From positions 1 through 64,000 of the forward strand of contig NZ_BONI01000029.1 in the NCBI RefSeq assembly GCF_016862635.1: a stretch of DNA of 64,000 bases, written 5' to 3'. The DNA is from Catellatospora coxensis (lineage in GTDB: Bacteria; Actinomycetota; Actinomycetes; Mycobacteriales; Micromonosporaceae). Numbering within the stretch: position 1 is the first letter of the stretch; every line of letters starts with the position of its first letter. The notes under the pieces are model-generated. The model was not told the DNA's origin. It was given only the letters and a program-made list of their open reading frames with translations, and searched no databases. The position numbers and the translations under genes were made by a program. Shown here in pieces: positions 34,135 to 42,158 of this stretch.

Positions 34135-35163
34135 ATGGCCGCCCATCCTCCCGCCTGCTGCGCACCCTCGGCGGACGTCGGCGGACCTGCCCTGCTCACG
34201 CTCACGGCGAGCCCCGCGAACAGCGTCGGCGCGGCAGCAGCCCACACGGCGACGCCCGCCCGGACCCATGCTCACGCGACGGCCGCCCCGCACACTGGCA
34301 CGCCGACCCGGGCCGCCGGGCGCACCGTGGCCATACCCGGTGGCAGGTTTCTGATGGGCACCGACGACGCCGAGGGCTTCCCCGCCGACGGCGAGGGACC
34401 GGTCCGCGAGATCGAGCTGCGCCCGTTCCGCATCGACCCGACGACGGTCACCAACGCCCGGTTCGCCACGTTCGTGAAGGCCACCGGGCACGTCACCGAC
34501 GCCGAGCGGTTCGGGTTCTCGTTCGTCTTCGAGGGGTTCCTGCCACCGCAGTCCGCCCGGCAGGCGCAGCGGGTGCAGGCCGCGCCGTGGTGGGCGGTGG
34601 TGCCCGGAGCCGACTGGCGGCGGCCGTACGGGCCCGGCTCCGACGTCGGCGCGCTGCAGAACCATCCCGTGGTGCACGTGTCCTGGCACGACGCCCAGTC
34701 CTACTGCGACTGGTCGGGGACCCGGCTGCCGACCGAGGCCGAATGGGAGTACGCCGCCCGGGGCGGCCTGGAGCAGGCCCGCTACCCGTGGGGCGACGAG
34801 CTGACCCCGGGTGGGCGGCACCTGTGCAACATCTGGCAGGGCGAGTTCCCGACCCGCAACACCGCCGCCGACGGGCACCTGGGCACCGCACCGGTGAAGT
34901 CTTATCGGCCCAACGGGTACGGCCTGTACAACGTCGCGGGCAACGTGTGGGAGTGGTGCGCGGACTGGTTCAGCGTCGACTTCCACGCCACCGGCCCACG
35001 GGTCGATCCGACCGGGCCGGCCGAGGGCACGGCGAGGGTGATGCGCGGCGGCTCGCACATGTGCCACGAGTCGTACTGCAACCGCTACCGCATCGCGGCC
35101 CGCTCCGCCAACACACCCGACAGCTCGGCGGGCAACATCGGCTTCCGGGTGGCCGCCGGCTGA
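34135..35163 (+). CDS. Formylglycine-generating enzyme (sulfatase-modifying factor)
   Basis: 342 aa; AGGAAGGAG lies just before the ATG. The FGE-sulfatase fold is clear: VAIPGGRFLMGTDD, PFRIDPTTVTNARFATFV, PVVHVSWHDAQSYCDWSGTRLPTEAEWEYAARGG, GNVWEWCADWF. The copper-binding catalytic pair Cys310 and Cys315 is intact in GGSHMCHESYCNRYRIAARS. An N-terminal extension of about 60 Ala/Thr-rich residues contains a CCAPS motif and is not part of the catalytic fold. It oxidises the active-site Cys of the sulfatase encoded 62 bp upstream, so the pair is a functional unit. Confidence 0.93.
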   Translation: MAAHPPACCAPSADVGGPALLTLTASPANSVGAAAAHTATPARTHAHATAAPHTGTPTRAAGRTVAIPGGRFLMGTDDAEGFPADGEGPVREIELRPFRIDPTTVTNARFATFVKATGHVTDAERFGFSFVFEGFLPPQSARQAQRVQAAPWWAVVPGADWRRPYGPGSDVGALQNHPVVHVSWHDAQSYCDWSGTRLPTEAEWEYAARGGLEQARYPWGDELTPGGRHLCNIWQGEFPTRNTAADGHLGTAPVKSYRPNGYGLYNVAGNVWEWCADWFSVDFHATGPRVDPTGPAEGTARVMRGGSHMCHESYCNRYRIAARSANTPDSSAGNIGFRVAAG

Positions 35164-35299
35164 CGCGCGGAAGCCGAAGGCCATCTCAACATCCCTGACC
35201 GTGCGTTTCCGCTAGCACCGCGGCGAGCCGGCTGCCCTGGCCGGAACGCTCGTCGCGGCGCGTTGCAGGGATCGACTCGATGTCGGCGACAATACCGAC

Positions 35300-35803
35300 A
35301 TGTCGGTCACATCTCGGCGCCCGATCATCCAGTCGCTGATCAACAGCCTGCTGCTACTGGCCCTGTACTTCGTCGTCCCCACCGACACCAGCGACAGCCT
35401 GTGGAAACTCGTCCTGCGGGTCCTGCTCACGCTGATCGGCCTGGTACTCGCCGTGGTGCTGATCCTGCGCCAGGTCAGCCGCCAGCTCGATCAGACCGAG
35501 GTCCCGCTGACCGGCCTGCTCACCGCCCTGGTCGCGGGCGTGCTGTTCTTCGCGATGGCCGACTACCTCCTCGCTTTCCACGCCCCAGGGGAGTTCGTCG
35601 ACCTGAACACCCGTGTGGACGCGCTGTACTTCGCGCTGTCCACGCTGGCCACGGTCGGGTTCGGCGACGTACACGCGCAAGGCCAGATCGCCCGCGGCCT
35701 GGTGATCGTGCAGATGCTGTTCAACACGGTGATCATCGCGACGGGGCTGTCCGTCCTGTCCAAGCAGGTCGCCGCCCGCGCCCGCGAACGCCGCGGCGGC
35801 TGA
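35300..35803 (+). CDS. Two-pore-helix potassium channel (ion channel 2 family)
   Basis: 167 aa. The C-terminal half is a minimal K+ pore: outer helix (PLTGLLTALVAGVLFFAMADYLL), pore helix and selectivity filter LATVGFGDV at about residues 121-129, then inner helix (GLVIVQMLFNTVIIATGLSVL). The N-terminal half adds two more hydrophobic helices (SLINSLLLLALYFVVPT; VLLTLIGLVLAVVLIL), so there are four in all. There is no RCK or cyclic-nucleotide domain, so gating is not predictable. The ribosome site is weak. Confidence 0.85.
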   Translation: MSVTSRRPIIQSLINSLLLLALYFVVPTDTSDSLWKLVLRVLLTLIGLVLAVVLILRQVSRQLDQTEVPLTGLLTALVAGVLFFAMADYLLAFHAPGEFVDLNTRVDALYFALSTLATVGFGDVHAQGQIARGLVIVQMLFNTVIIATGLSVLSKQVAARARERRGG

Positions 35804-35874
35804 CCGCTATTGAGCGGCGCACATCGTGGCTCCACCGCCGGTTGGCCTAGGCCATCGCTGTCGCGGCTGGGCTT

Positions 35875-35936
35875 GATCCGTTTTTGTGGACGATGGACGT
35901 CGCTATAGCAGCGGCAGGCGTCCACAAAAACGGATC
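35875..35936. repeat. Perfect 18-bp inverted repeat
   Basis: GATCCGTTTTTGTGGACG (35875-35892) and its exact complement CGTCCACAAAAACGGATC (35919-35936), with a 26-nt loop that itself contains the palindrome GCTATAGC. It lies 72 bp after the K+ channel stop. The stem contains a T5/A5 block, but no T tract follows it. It could be a terminator or a small dispersed element. The rest of this gap (to 36120) holds a possible promoter at 36020-36050 (TTGACA, 19 bp, TACGGT) and nothing else I can identify. Confidence 0.7.
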
Positions 35937-36120
35937 ATCGGCGGGTGGCGGGCCGCGGGGGCGTGTCGTTCGATCGGGCGAACCTTGTGGGGCAAAAGCA
36001 CCCAATATGCTCGATCCTTTTGACATGCCATGCGTACGCCTCGATACGGTCGGCTTCGGCCCCGGTTCGCGTGAACGTGGCGACCGGCGCCCGTCCTGTT
36101 GCCTACGGAAGGTCAGCACC

Positions 36121-36681
36121 TTGCCCGGCCGACATTCACTGCCCCGTAAGCCCCGTCGCAGGCTCGCCCCGTTCGCCACCGCCACCGTCGCCACGGCCGT
36201 CCTGGTCGGAGGCGGTCTGATCGCCGCCGAAGTGGCCGCCGAACCCCAGCAGAACGATCCCACCGCCGCCGCCGGAGAGACCGCCGCGACCCCGTCGCCG
36301 TCACCGAAGGTCACCGACGCCCGCCGCGAAGCCCCGCAGCGCCCGTCCCGCGGCAACCGCAACGCCCCCGCCTCGCCGACCGAGACCGCCACGGTGCTCG
36401 ACTCCGGCACCTGCAAGGCGTCCTACTACGACGAACCGCAGGGCACCGCCAACGGCGAGACCTTCGACCCGGACGCGCTGACCGCGGCGCACAAGTCGCT
36501 GAAGTTCAACACCCGGGTCCGGGTCACCAACACCGCCAACGGCAAGTCCGTCGTGGTACGCATCAACGACCGCGGCCCCTACATCACCGGCCGCTGCCTG
36601 GACCTGTCCCGGGCCGCCTTCGCCGAGATCGCGAATCTGAGCAGCGGAGTGACGACCGTACGGTACGACATCCTGGCCTAG
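36121..36681 (+). CDS. RlpA-like double-psi beta-barrel septal protein
   Basis: 186 aa from a TTG at 36121, chosen because GGAAGG sits 8 bp upstream and the reading gives a basic start ([18 protein letters not shown]) before a signal/TM helix ([21 protein letters not shown]). A Pro/Thr linker follows. Residues about 95-186 form the RlpA double-psi beta barrel: [66 protein letters not shown]. The catalytic-type Asp and His of lytic transglycosylase RlpA are present. Secreted or anchored; it probably cuts or binds denuded glycan strands. Likely transcribed alone from the TTGACA promoter upstream. Confidence 0.82.
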   Translation: MPGRHSLPRKPRRRLAPFATATVATAVLVGGGLIAAEVAAEPQQNDPTAAAGETAATPSPSPKVTDARREAPQRPSRGNRNAPASPTETATVLDSGTCKASYYDEPQGTANGETFDPDALTAAHKSLKFNTRVRVTNTANGKSVVVRINDRGPYITGRCLDLSRAAFAEIANLSSGVTTVRYDILA

Positions 36682-36707
36682 CCGTTCAGGCATGTCAGTA
36701 TGTCCAT

Positions 36708-37334
36708 GTGGCTGCCATATACCTGGAACTCGGCTCAAAACGGATCTTCGCGTGCGCCCTGGAGTGGCCCGGCTGGTGCCGCTCCGGGCGTGACGCGCAG
36801 CACGCCCTCGCGGCGCTGACCTCCTACGCCGAGCGCTACGCGGTCGTCGCCGAGCGGGCGAAGATCCCGTTCGAGCCCGGTGACGTACGCGTGGTGGAGC
36901 GCGTGCGCGGCGGCTCGACCACCGACTTCGGCGCGCCGGAGCAGCCCGCGTCCGCCGACTTCGCCCCACGCGACCACGACACCGCGCAGCGGCAGGCCGC
37001 GCTCGTGCGGGCCGCCTGGGACGTCTTCGCCGACGTCGTCGCGGTCACCCCTGCCGAGCTGCGCAAAGGTCCGCGCGGCGGAGGGCGGGACCGGGACCGG
37101 ATGGTCGAGCACGTGATCGCCGCGGAGGTGTCGTACGCCCGCCGGATCGGGGTCCGGCACCTCGCGCCCGGCGACACCGCGGCGCTGCGCGCCGAGGTCC
37201 TGGAGGTGCTGGGCAGCCCGACGGACGGCGCCCCGCCGCCGCGCGGCGGCTGGCCGCACTCCTACGCGGCCCGCCGGATCGCCTGGCACGTGCTCGACCA
37301 CGCCTGGGAGATGCAGGACCGCGCCACGCCGTAA
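36708..37334 (+). CDS. Protein of unknown function with DinB-like helical core
   Basis: 208 aa, GTG start. The first 60 residues form a small alpha/beta segment (IYLELGSKRIFACALEWPGWCR). The rest is helical, with His-containing segments RMVEHVIAAEVSYARRIGVRH and RIAWHVLDHAWEMQDR spaced like the metal-binding helices of DinB/YfiT-type bundles. If so it would be a thiol-dependent transferase or hydrolase, but the triad is not proven. CAGTAT about 6 bp before the start suggests a leaderless message. It is not operonic with proS, which begins 97 bp later with its own region. Confidence 0.55.
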   Translation: MAAIYLELGSKRIFACALEWPGWCRSGRDAQHALAALTSYAERYAVVAERAKIPFEPGDVRVVERVRGGSTTDFGAPEQPASADFAPRDHDTAQRQAALVRAAWDVFADVVAVTPAELRKGPRGGGRDRDRMVEHVIAAEVSYARRIGVRHLAPGDTAALRAEVLEVLGSPTDGAPPPRGGWPHSYAARRIAWHVLDHAWEMQDRATP

Positions 37335-37430
37335 ACGGCTCGTACCGCGTACGCCCTGCTCATAGGATCGGCGGATCGCCCGGCGGGCACGCCGCCGGTC
37401 CGACAGGCAGAGAGTGCAGGTGTACGTGTA

Positions 37431-39131
37431 ATGCGCTGGTCAGAGCTCTACGTCCCGACCCTCCGCCAGGACCCGGCGGGGGCGGACGCCGTCAGCCACC
37501 GGCTGCTCCTGCGCGCGGGCTACATCCGGCAGCTGATGGCGGGCCACTACTCGCTGCTGCCGCTGGCCGTACGGGTCCGCGCGAAGATCATCGAGGTGAT
37601 CCGCGAGGAGATGTCGCGCATCGGCGCGCAGGAGTTCCTGCTGCCCACCATGCAGCCGGCCGAGGTCTGGCAGAAGAGCGGCCGCTGGGACAAGATCGGC
37701 GCGGAGATGTTCCGGCTGACCGACCGCAAGGGCGTCGACGTCGCGATGGGCATGACCCACGAGGAGATCTTCACGACCATCGCCCAGGAGCTGCGCTCCT
37801 ACCGCGACCTGCCCCAGCGCTGGTACCAGTTCCAGACGAAGTTCCGCGACGAGCCCCGCCCCAAGAGCGGCCTGATCCGGGTCCGCGAGTTCACCATGAA
37901 GGACTCCTACAGCTTCGACGTCGACGGCACCGGGCTCGACCGGTCCTTCGACCTGCACCACGAGGCGTACACGCGGATCTTCGCCCGGCTCGGCATCCCC
38001 GCCATCCCGGTCGAGGCCTCCAGCGGCATCATGGGCGGCAGCGACTCGATCGAGTTCATGTGCCCGACCGCCGCCGGCGAGGACATCGTCGTGCACTGCG
38101 CCTGCGGGTACGCCGCGAACGTGGAGAAGGCCACCTCGCACCTGCCCCAGGTCGCCGACGGCGACGGCCTGAGCGCGCCCGAGGCGTTCGACACCCCGGC
38201 CGTGCGCACCATCGAGGACCTGGTCACCGGCTTCGGCGTCACCGCCGACCGCCAGGTCAAGACCCTGGTGTACGTCGTCGACGACCAGCTCACCCTCGTG
38301 CTCATGCGCGGCGACCACGCCCTGGTCGAGCAGAAGCTCATCGACACCCTGGCCGCGGTGAACGTGCGCCCCGCCCACCCCGAGGAGATCCGCGAGGCCC
38401 TCGGCGCGCTGCCGGGCAGCCTCGGCGGCGTCGGCGTCACCGGCCTGCCGATCCTCGCCGACCTCGCCCTGCGCGGCCGCCGCGACATGACCACGGGCGC
38501 CAACCGCGACGGCGTACACCTGCGCGGCGTCGACGTCGACCGCGACATCGCCGTCAGCCGCTGGGCGGACCTGCGCGAAGTCGTCGCCGGCGAACCCTGC
38601 GCCCGCTGCGAGCAGCCCCTGGACGTGCTGCGCACCGTCGAGATCGGGCACATCTTCAAGCTCGGCGGCCGCTACACCGAGACCCTGGGCGTCACCGTGC
38701 TCGGGGCCGACGGCGAGCGGGTCAACCCGGTCATGGGCTGCTACGGCATCGGCGTCGAACGCGCGCTGGCGGCGATCGTCGAGACGCACCACGACGACAA
38801 GGGCATCGTGTGGCCGGTGACGGTCGCGCCGTTCGACGTCGCGATCGCGGTGCTCGGCAACGCCGACGACGTCGTCTCGGCCGCCGAGTCGCTGTACGCC
38901 GGGCTGCGCGGGCAGCGCATGGACGTGCTGCTCGACGACCGGGCCGAACGCCCCGGGGTGAAGTTCAGCGACATCGAGCTGATCGGTGTGCCGTACCGCA
39001 TCACGGTCGCCGCCCGCGGGCTGGCCGAGGGCACCGTCGAGTTCACCGACCGGGCCACCGGCCACACCGAGCGCATCCCGCTGTCCGGCGCGGTCGCCCA
39101 TGTCACCGCCGCGGTGCGCGCCACCGAGTGA
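37431..39131 (+). CDS. proS: Prolyl-tRNA synthetase
   Basis: 566 aa, the length of the bacterial type that carries an editing insertion. Class II motif 2 is in FQTKFRDEPRPKSGLIRVREF and motif 3 in GCYGIGVERALAAIVE. The insertion domain with HALVEQKLIDTLAAVNVRPA and TGLPILADLALRGRRDMTTGAN (about residues 235-385) removes mischarged alanine. The C-terminal anticodon-binding domain begins WPVTVAPFDVAIAVLG. It charges tRNA-Pro in the cytoplasm. Essential housekeeping gene; it is transcribed on its own here. Confidence 0.97.
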   Translation: MRWSELYVPTLRQDPAGADAVSHRLLLRAGYIRQLMAGHYSLLPLAVRVRAKIIEVIREEMSRIGAQEFLLPTMQPAEVWQKSGRWDKIGAEMFRLTDRKGVDVAMGMTHEEIFTTIAQELRSYRDLPQRWYQFQTKFRDEPRPKSGLIRVREFTMKDSYSFDVDGTGLDRSFDLHHEAYTRIFARLGIPAIPVEASSGIMGGSDSIEFMCPTAAGEDIVVHCACGYAANVEKATSHLPQVADGDGLSAPEAFDTPAVRTIEDLVTGFGVTADRQVKTLVYVVDDQLTLVLMRGDHALVEQKLIDTLAAVNVRPAHPEEIREALGALPGSLGGVGVTGLPILADLALRGRRDMTTGANRDGVHLRGVDVDRDIAVSRWADLREVVAGEPCARCEQPLDVLRTVEIGHIFKLGGRYTETLGVTVLGADGERVNPVMGCYGIGVERALAAIVETHHDDKGIVWPVTVAPFDVAIAVLGNADDVVSAAESLYAGLRGQRMDVLLDDRAERPGVKFSDIELIGVPYRITVAARGLAEGTVEFTDRATGHTERIPLSGAVAHVTAAVRATE

Positions 39132-39203
39132 CCACGAGCCGGTGCGCGCCGTACCGTTCACGCAACGGTGCGGCGCGCACTCCGGCCGGACGAGGAGGAC
39201 GCC

Positions 39204-39842
39204 ATGTGGGCCAGGATCCGGATCGAGCGGTGCCATACCGGCACCATCGACTCCCGTGACCTGCGACGGGAGTTCGTCGCCGAACTGGCCCGCCGCTACC
39301 CCGAGCAGGACTTCAGCGCCGACGCGGAGACCAGCGAACTGCCGGTGCTCGACGCGCCCGGCGCGGCCTGGGTCGTGGTGTACGACGGCGGCCAGCCGAT
39401 CGGCTGCGGTGGCCTGCGCGGGCTCGACGAGCACACCGGCGAGATCAAATGGGTGTACGTACGAGAGGCGGCCCGGGGGCGGCAGGCCGGCCGCTTGCTG
39501 CTGGCCAAGCTGGAGGACACCGCGCGCGAGCTCGGTTACACCCGGATACGTCTGAGCACCGGCGACCGCCAGCCGGAAGCGCTGGGCCTGTACCACTCGA
39601 CGGGTTACCGGCCCGTCGACGCCAGCGCGCCCACGCTGCACCGACTGGAGAAGGATCTGCGCCCCCTGCCCGACGACGCGCGAAACGAAGCCCAGGACCG
39701 GTGGAGCCGCCAGGAACGTCTCGCCGCGACCCGGCGATTGCTCGCCGACACAGGCCACGAGCTGACCGCCGACGGCATCGAGCGAATGCGAGCGCGCATC
39801 GCCGAGCACGAAGCACGCCGCGCCCGACCAGACCCGAACTGA
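39204..39842 (+). CDS. GNAT-family N-acetyltransferase
   Basis: 212 aa from the ATG at 39204 (GGAGGA ahead of it). Motif A is WVYVREAARGRQAGRLLLAKLEDTARELG and motif B IRLSTGDRQPEALGLYHSTGYRPV. The N-terminal part (SRDLRREFVAELARRYPEQDF; GGQPIGCGGLRGLDEHTGEIK) closely parallels the GNAT half of the fusion protein at 42159, so the two are probably paralogues. A ~50-residue helical C-terminal tail (LAATRRLLADTGHELTADG) is extra. Acceptor substrate unknown. Confidence 0.85.
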   Translation: MWARIRIERCHTGTIDSRDLRREFVAELARRYPEQDFSADAETSELPVLDAPGAAWVVVYDGGQPIGCGGLRGLDEHTGEIKWVYVREAARGRQAGRLLLAKLEDTARELGYTRIRLSTGDRQPEALGLYHSTGYRPVDASAPTLHRLEKDLRPLPDDARNEAQDRWSRQERLAATRRLLADTGHELTADGIERMRARIAEHEARRARPDPN

Positions 39843-39896
39843 CATCGCCGGCCAAACATGACAGGAGCTGTCAGGGTTCGCTGACAGGATCGACTC

Positions 39897-40811
39897 ATGG
39901 ACGACACGTTGGCAGGCAGGATCGCACTGGTCGCGGGTGGTACGCGGGGTGCGGGGCGGCAGATCGCCGTGCAGTTGGGTGCGCAGGGGGCCACGGTCTA
40001 CCTGACCGGGCGCAGCACCGGCGCGCAGCGCTCGGAGATGGACCGCCCCGAGACGATCGAGGAGACGGCTGAGCTGGTCCGCGCCGCCGGCGGGACCGCG
40101 ATCCCGGTGCAGGTCGACCACCTGGTCCCGGAGCAGGTCGAGCGGCTGATCCGGCGGATCGACGACGAGCAGGGCCGTCTCGACGTCCTGGTCAACGCCA
40201 TCTGGGGCGCCGAGAACCTGTTCAGCTGGGACAAGAAGCTGTGGGAGGACGACCTGGAGACGGGCCGGCGCATCCTGCGGCTGGCCGTCGACACCCACAT
40301 CATCACCAGCCACTACGCGCTGCCGCTGCTGATCAAACAGCCCGGCGGCCTGGTGGTGGGGATGACCGACGGCACCGAGGAGTACAACCGCGCCAACTAC
40401 CGGGTCGGCTTCTTCTACGACCTGGCCAAGACGTCCGTGCTGCGGATGGCGTTCGCCCAGGGCAAGGAACTCGCGCCGTACGGAGCCACCGCCGTCGCGC
40501 TGACCCCCGGCTGGATGCGCTCGGAGATCATGCTGGAGCACTACGGCGTGACCGAGGCCAACTGGCGCGACGCCGTCGCCGCGCAACCCCACTTCGCGAT
40601 CTCCGAGTCCCCGGCGTACACCGGCCGCGCCGTCGCGGCGCTCGCCGCCGACCCGCAGGTCGCCCGGTGGAACGGCCAGTCGGTCTCCAGCGGGCAGCTC
40701 GCGCGGGAGTACGGGTTCACCGACCTCGACGGCAGCCGGCCGGACTGCTGGCGCTACCTGGTCGAGGTCCAGGACCCGGGCAAGCCGGCCGACGTCACCG
40801 GCTACCGCTAG
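39897..40811 (+). CDS. Short-chain dehydrogenase/reductase
   Basis: 304 aa. The Rossmann nucleotide-binding motif is ALVAGGTRGAGRQIAVQLGAQGATVYLTGRST, where Thr-Arg-Gly-Ala-Gly stands for the TGxxxGIG turn. The Arg after the second strand suggests NADP preference. LDVLVNAIWGAENLF replaces the usual NNAG. The catalytic region reads YRVGFFYDLAKTSVLRMAF; a YxxxK is present as Y-D-L-A-K, with the Ser position uncertain. Length exceeds classical SDRs (250), due to a C-terminal extension. Substrate unknown. Its stop codon shares CTAG with that of the convergent LCP gene. Confidence 0.85.
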   Translation: MDDTLAGRIALVAGGTRGAGRQIAVQLGAQGATVYLTGRSTGAQRSEMDRPETIEETAELVRAAGGTAIPVQVDHLVPEQVERLIRRIDDEQGRLDVLVNAIWGAENLFSWDKKLWEDDLETGRRILRLAVDTHIITSHYALPLLIKQPGGLVVGMTDGTEEYNRANYRVGFFYDLAKTSVLRMAFAQGKELAPYGATAVALTPGWMRSEIMLEHYGVTEANWRDAVAAQPHFAISESPAYTGRAVAALAADPQVARWNGQSVSSGQLAREYGFTDLDGSRPDCWRYLVEVQDPGKPADVTGYR

Positions 40812-41971
40812 ACCTTCTTGTTGACGACGATCGGGTTGAGCATGACGAACTCGCCCAGCTTGTCGAGCGAGGCGGCCTTGAACATCAGCTTGGACAGGTC
40901 GTTGAGGTCCTCGAACGACTCGCCGTTGATCTCGTAGCCGTTGTACCAGCCGCCGTTGGTCTTCAGCGACAGCAGGTCGGCGGCGGCGATGTCCTGCATG
41001 GCGAAGAAGAAGTCGATGATGTCCATGCCCCGGGGCAGGCTCATCAGCATCGACTCGCCGGCCGCCCGGATCAGATTGTTGACCTTGCCGATGTCGGTGA
41101 GCACCCCTGCCGAGGTCGCCTTCGCCATCATCGCCTGCATGAGCTGCTGCTGGTGGCGCTGGCGGCCGTAGTCGAGCGAGTTGTCCGGCAGGTAGCGCTG
41201 CCGGGCGAAGTCCAGCGCCTCCCAGTCCTGCATGTCCCGGCAGCCCTTCCGGTGCACGTACCGCTCGTTGCCGGTGTTGCGCGAATAGGCGTTGGCCTCC
41301 TTGTCGTCCTGCATACCGCCGACGTACTTCGGCTTGCCCTTGACCATGAAGTGGTGGATCGACCTGGTGTCGGCCTCCACGCACATGCGCACACTGCCCA
41401 GCGCCTTGATGACCTTGTTGAAGCCGCTGAAGTCCACGACCACCGCCGCCTCGAACGTGATCCCGGTCAGCTTGCCGATCACCTGCGCGGCGAGCTTCAT
41501 CCCGCCCGCCCAGTCGCCCTTGGGCCCCAACCCGGCCTGGAACGCGCCGTTTACCTTGCGATAGCCGTGGCCCGGCACGTTGACCCGCACGTCGCGCGGC
41601 ACCGACAGCAGGTACGCCTCCCGGTGCGAGGCCGACACGTGCACGATCATGATGGTGTCCGACCGCGCGTTGTCGGCCTTCTGCCCCGACCGGGTGTCGA
41701 TGCCCAGCAGCAGGATGTCGAACGCGCCCTTGAGCGCCTTCGCGTCGGGCGCGGCCGACCCCGACGGCCCCGCGAGCACCTCCGGCGCGGCGACCTCGAC
41801 GCTGTCGCGCAGCGTGTCGGCGAAGGACTTGACCACGATCAGGCTCCCCCCGGAGATCATCATCAGCAGCGCCCCGAACGTCACGGCGAGCATGCTCCAC
41901 AGCGGCGCGCGGCGGCGGCGAGCGGACGGCGGGGCGGCTTTGGCGGATGCACGGCGGCGGCGCTGGGACAC
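40808..41971 (-). CDS. LytR-CpsA-Psr (LCP) family cell-wall glycopolymer ligase
   Basis: 387 aa from a GTG at 41971, chosen because GAGGAG lies eight bases upstream; longer in-frame starts have none. A basic cytoplasmic stretch (RRRRASAKAAPPSARRRR) precedes one TM helix (LWSMLAVTFGALLMMISGGSLIVV). The LCP domain follows: DILLLGIDTRSGQKADNARSDTIMIV with the polyprenyl-phosphate-binding Arg and Asp, LSVPRDVRVNVPGHGYRKVNGAF, and FARQRYLPDNSLDYGRQRHQQQL. It transfers teichoic-acid-like or other glycopolymers onto peptidoglycan outside the membrane. Confidence 0.92.
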   Translation of the reverse strand: MSQRRRRASAKAAPPSARRRRAPLWSMLAVTFGALLMMISGGSLIVVKSFADTLRDSVEVAAPEVLAGPSGSAAPDAKALKGAFDILLLGIDTRSGQKADNARSDTIMIVHVSASHREAYLLSVPRDVRVNVPGHGYRKVNGAFQAGLGPKGDWAGGMKLAAQVIGKLTGITFEAAVVVDFSGFNKVIKALGSVRMCVEADTRSIHHFMVKGKPKYVGGMQDDKEANAYSRNTGNERYVHRKGCRDMQDWEALDFARQRYLPDNSLDYGRQRHQQQLMQAMMAKATSAGVLTDIGKVNNLIRAAGESMLMSLPRGMDIIDFFFAMQDIAAADLLSLKTNGGWYNGYEINGESFEDLNDLSKLMFKAASLDKLGEFVMLNPIVVNKKV

Positions 41972-42158
41972 AGGGCGCTCCTCTCGACGGGCGACGCGCC
42001 GCGCCGCCCACTCCCCCTGAGGACGGGTCCACCACCGCCGGATGTTGCCCCGATCCGGGGACCAATCCGTGCCGTCCACACCGGATGATCGGGGTGGCGT
42101 GGGCTGACCGGCGTCGATACGGCATTCTCGACCTGGAGCCGGACGAGGGAGGATCTAC

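Noticed and set aside
35937-36120. c-di-AMP (ydaO-type) riboswitch ahead of the RlpA gene
   Set aside because: Such switches often precede actinobacterial wall hydrolases, but I could not find the conserved core elements here; only a promoter-like pair is visible.
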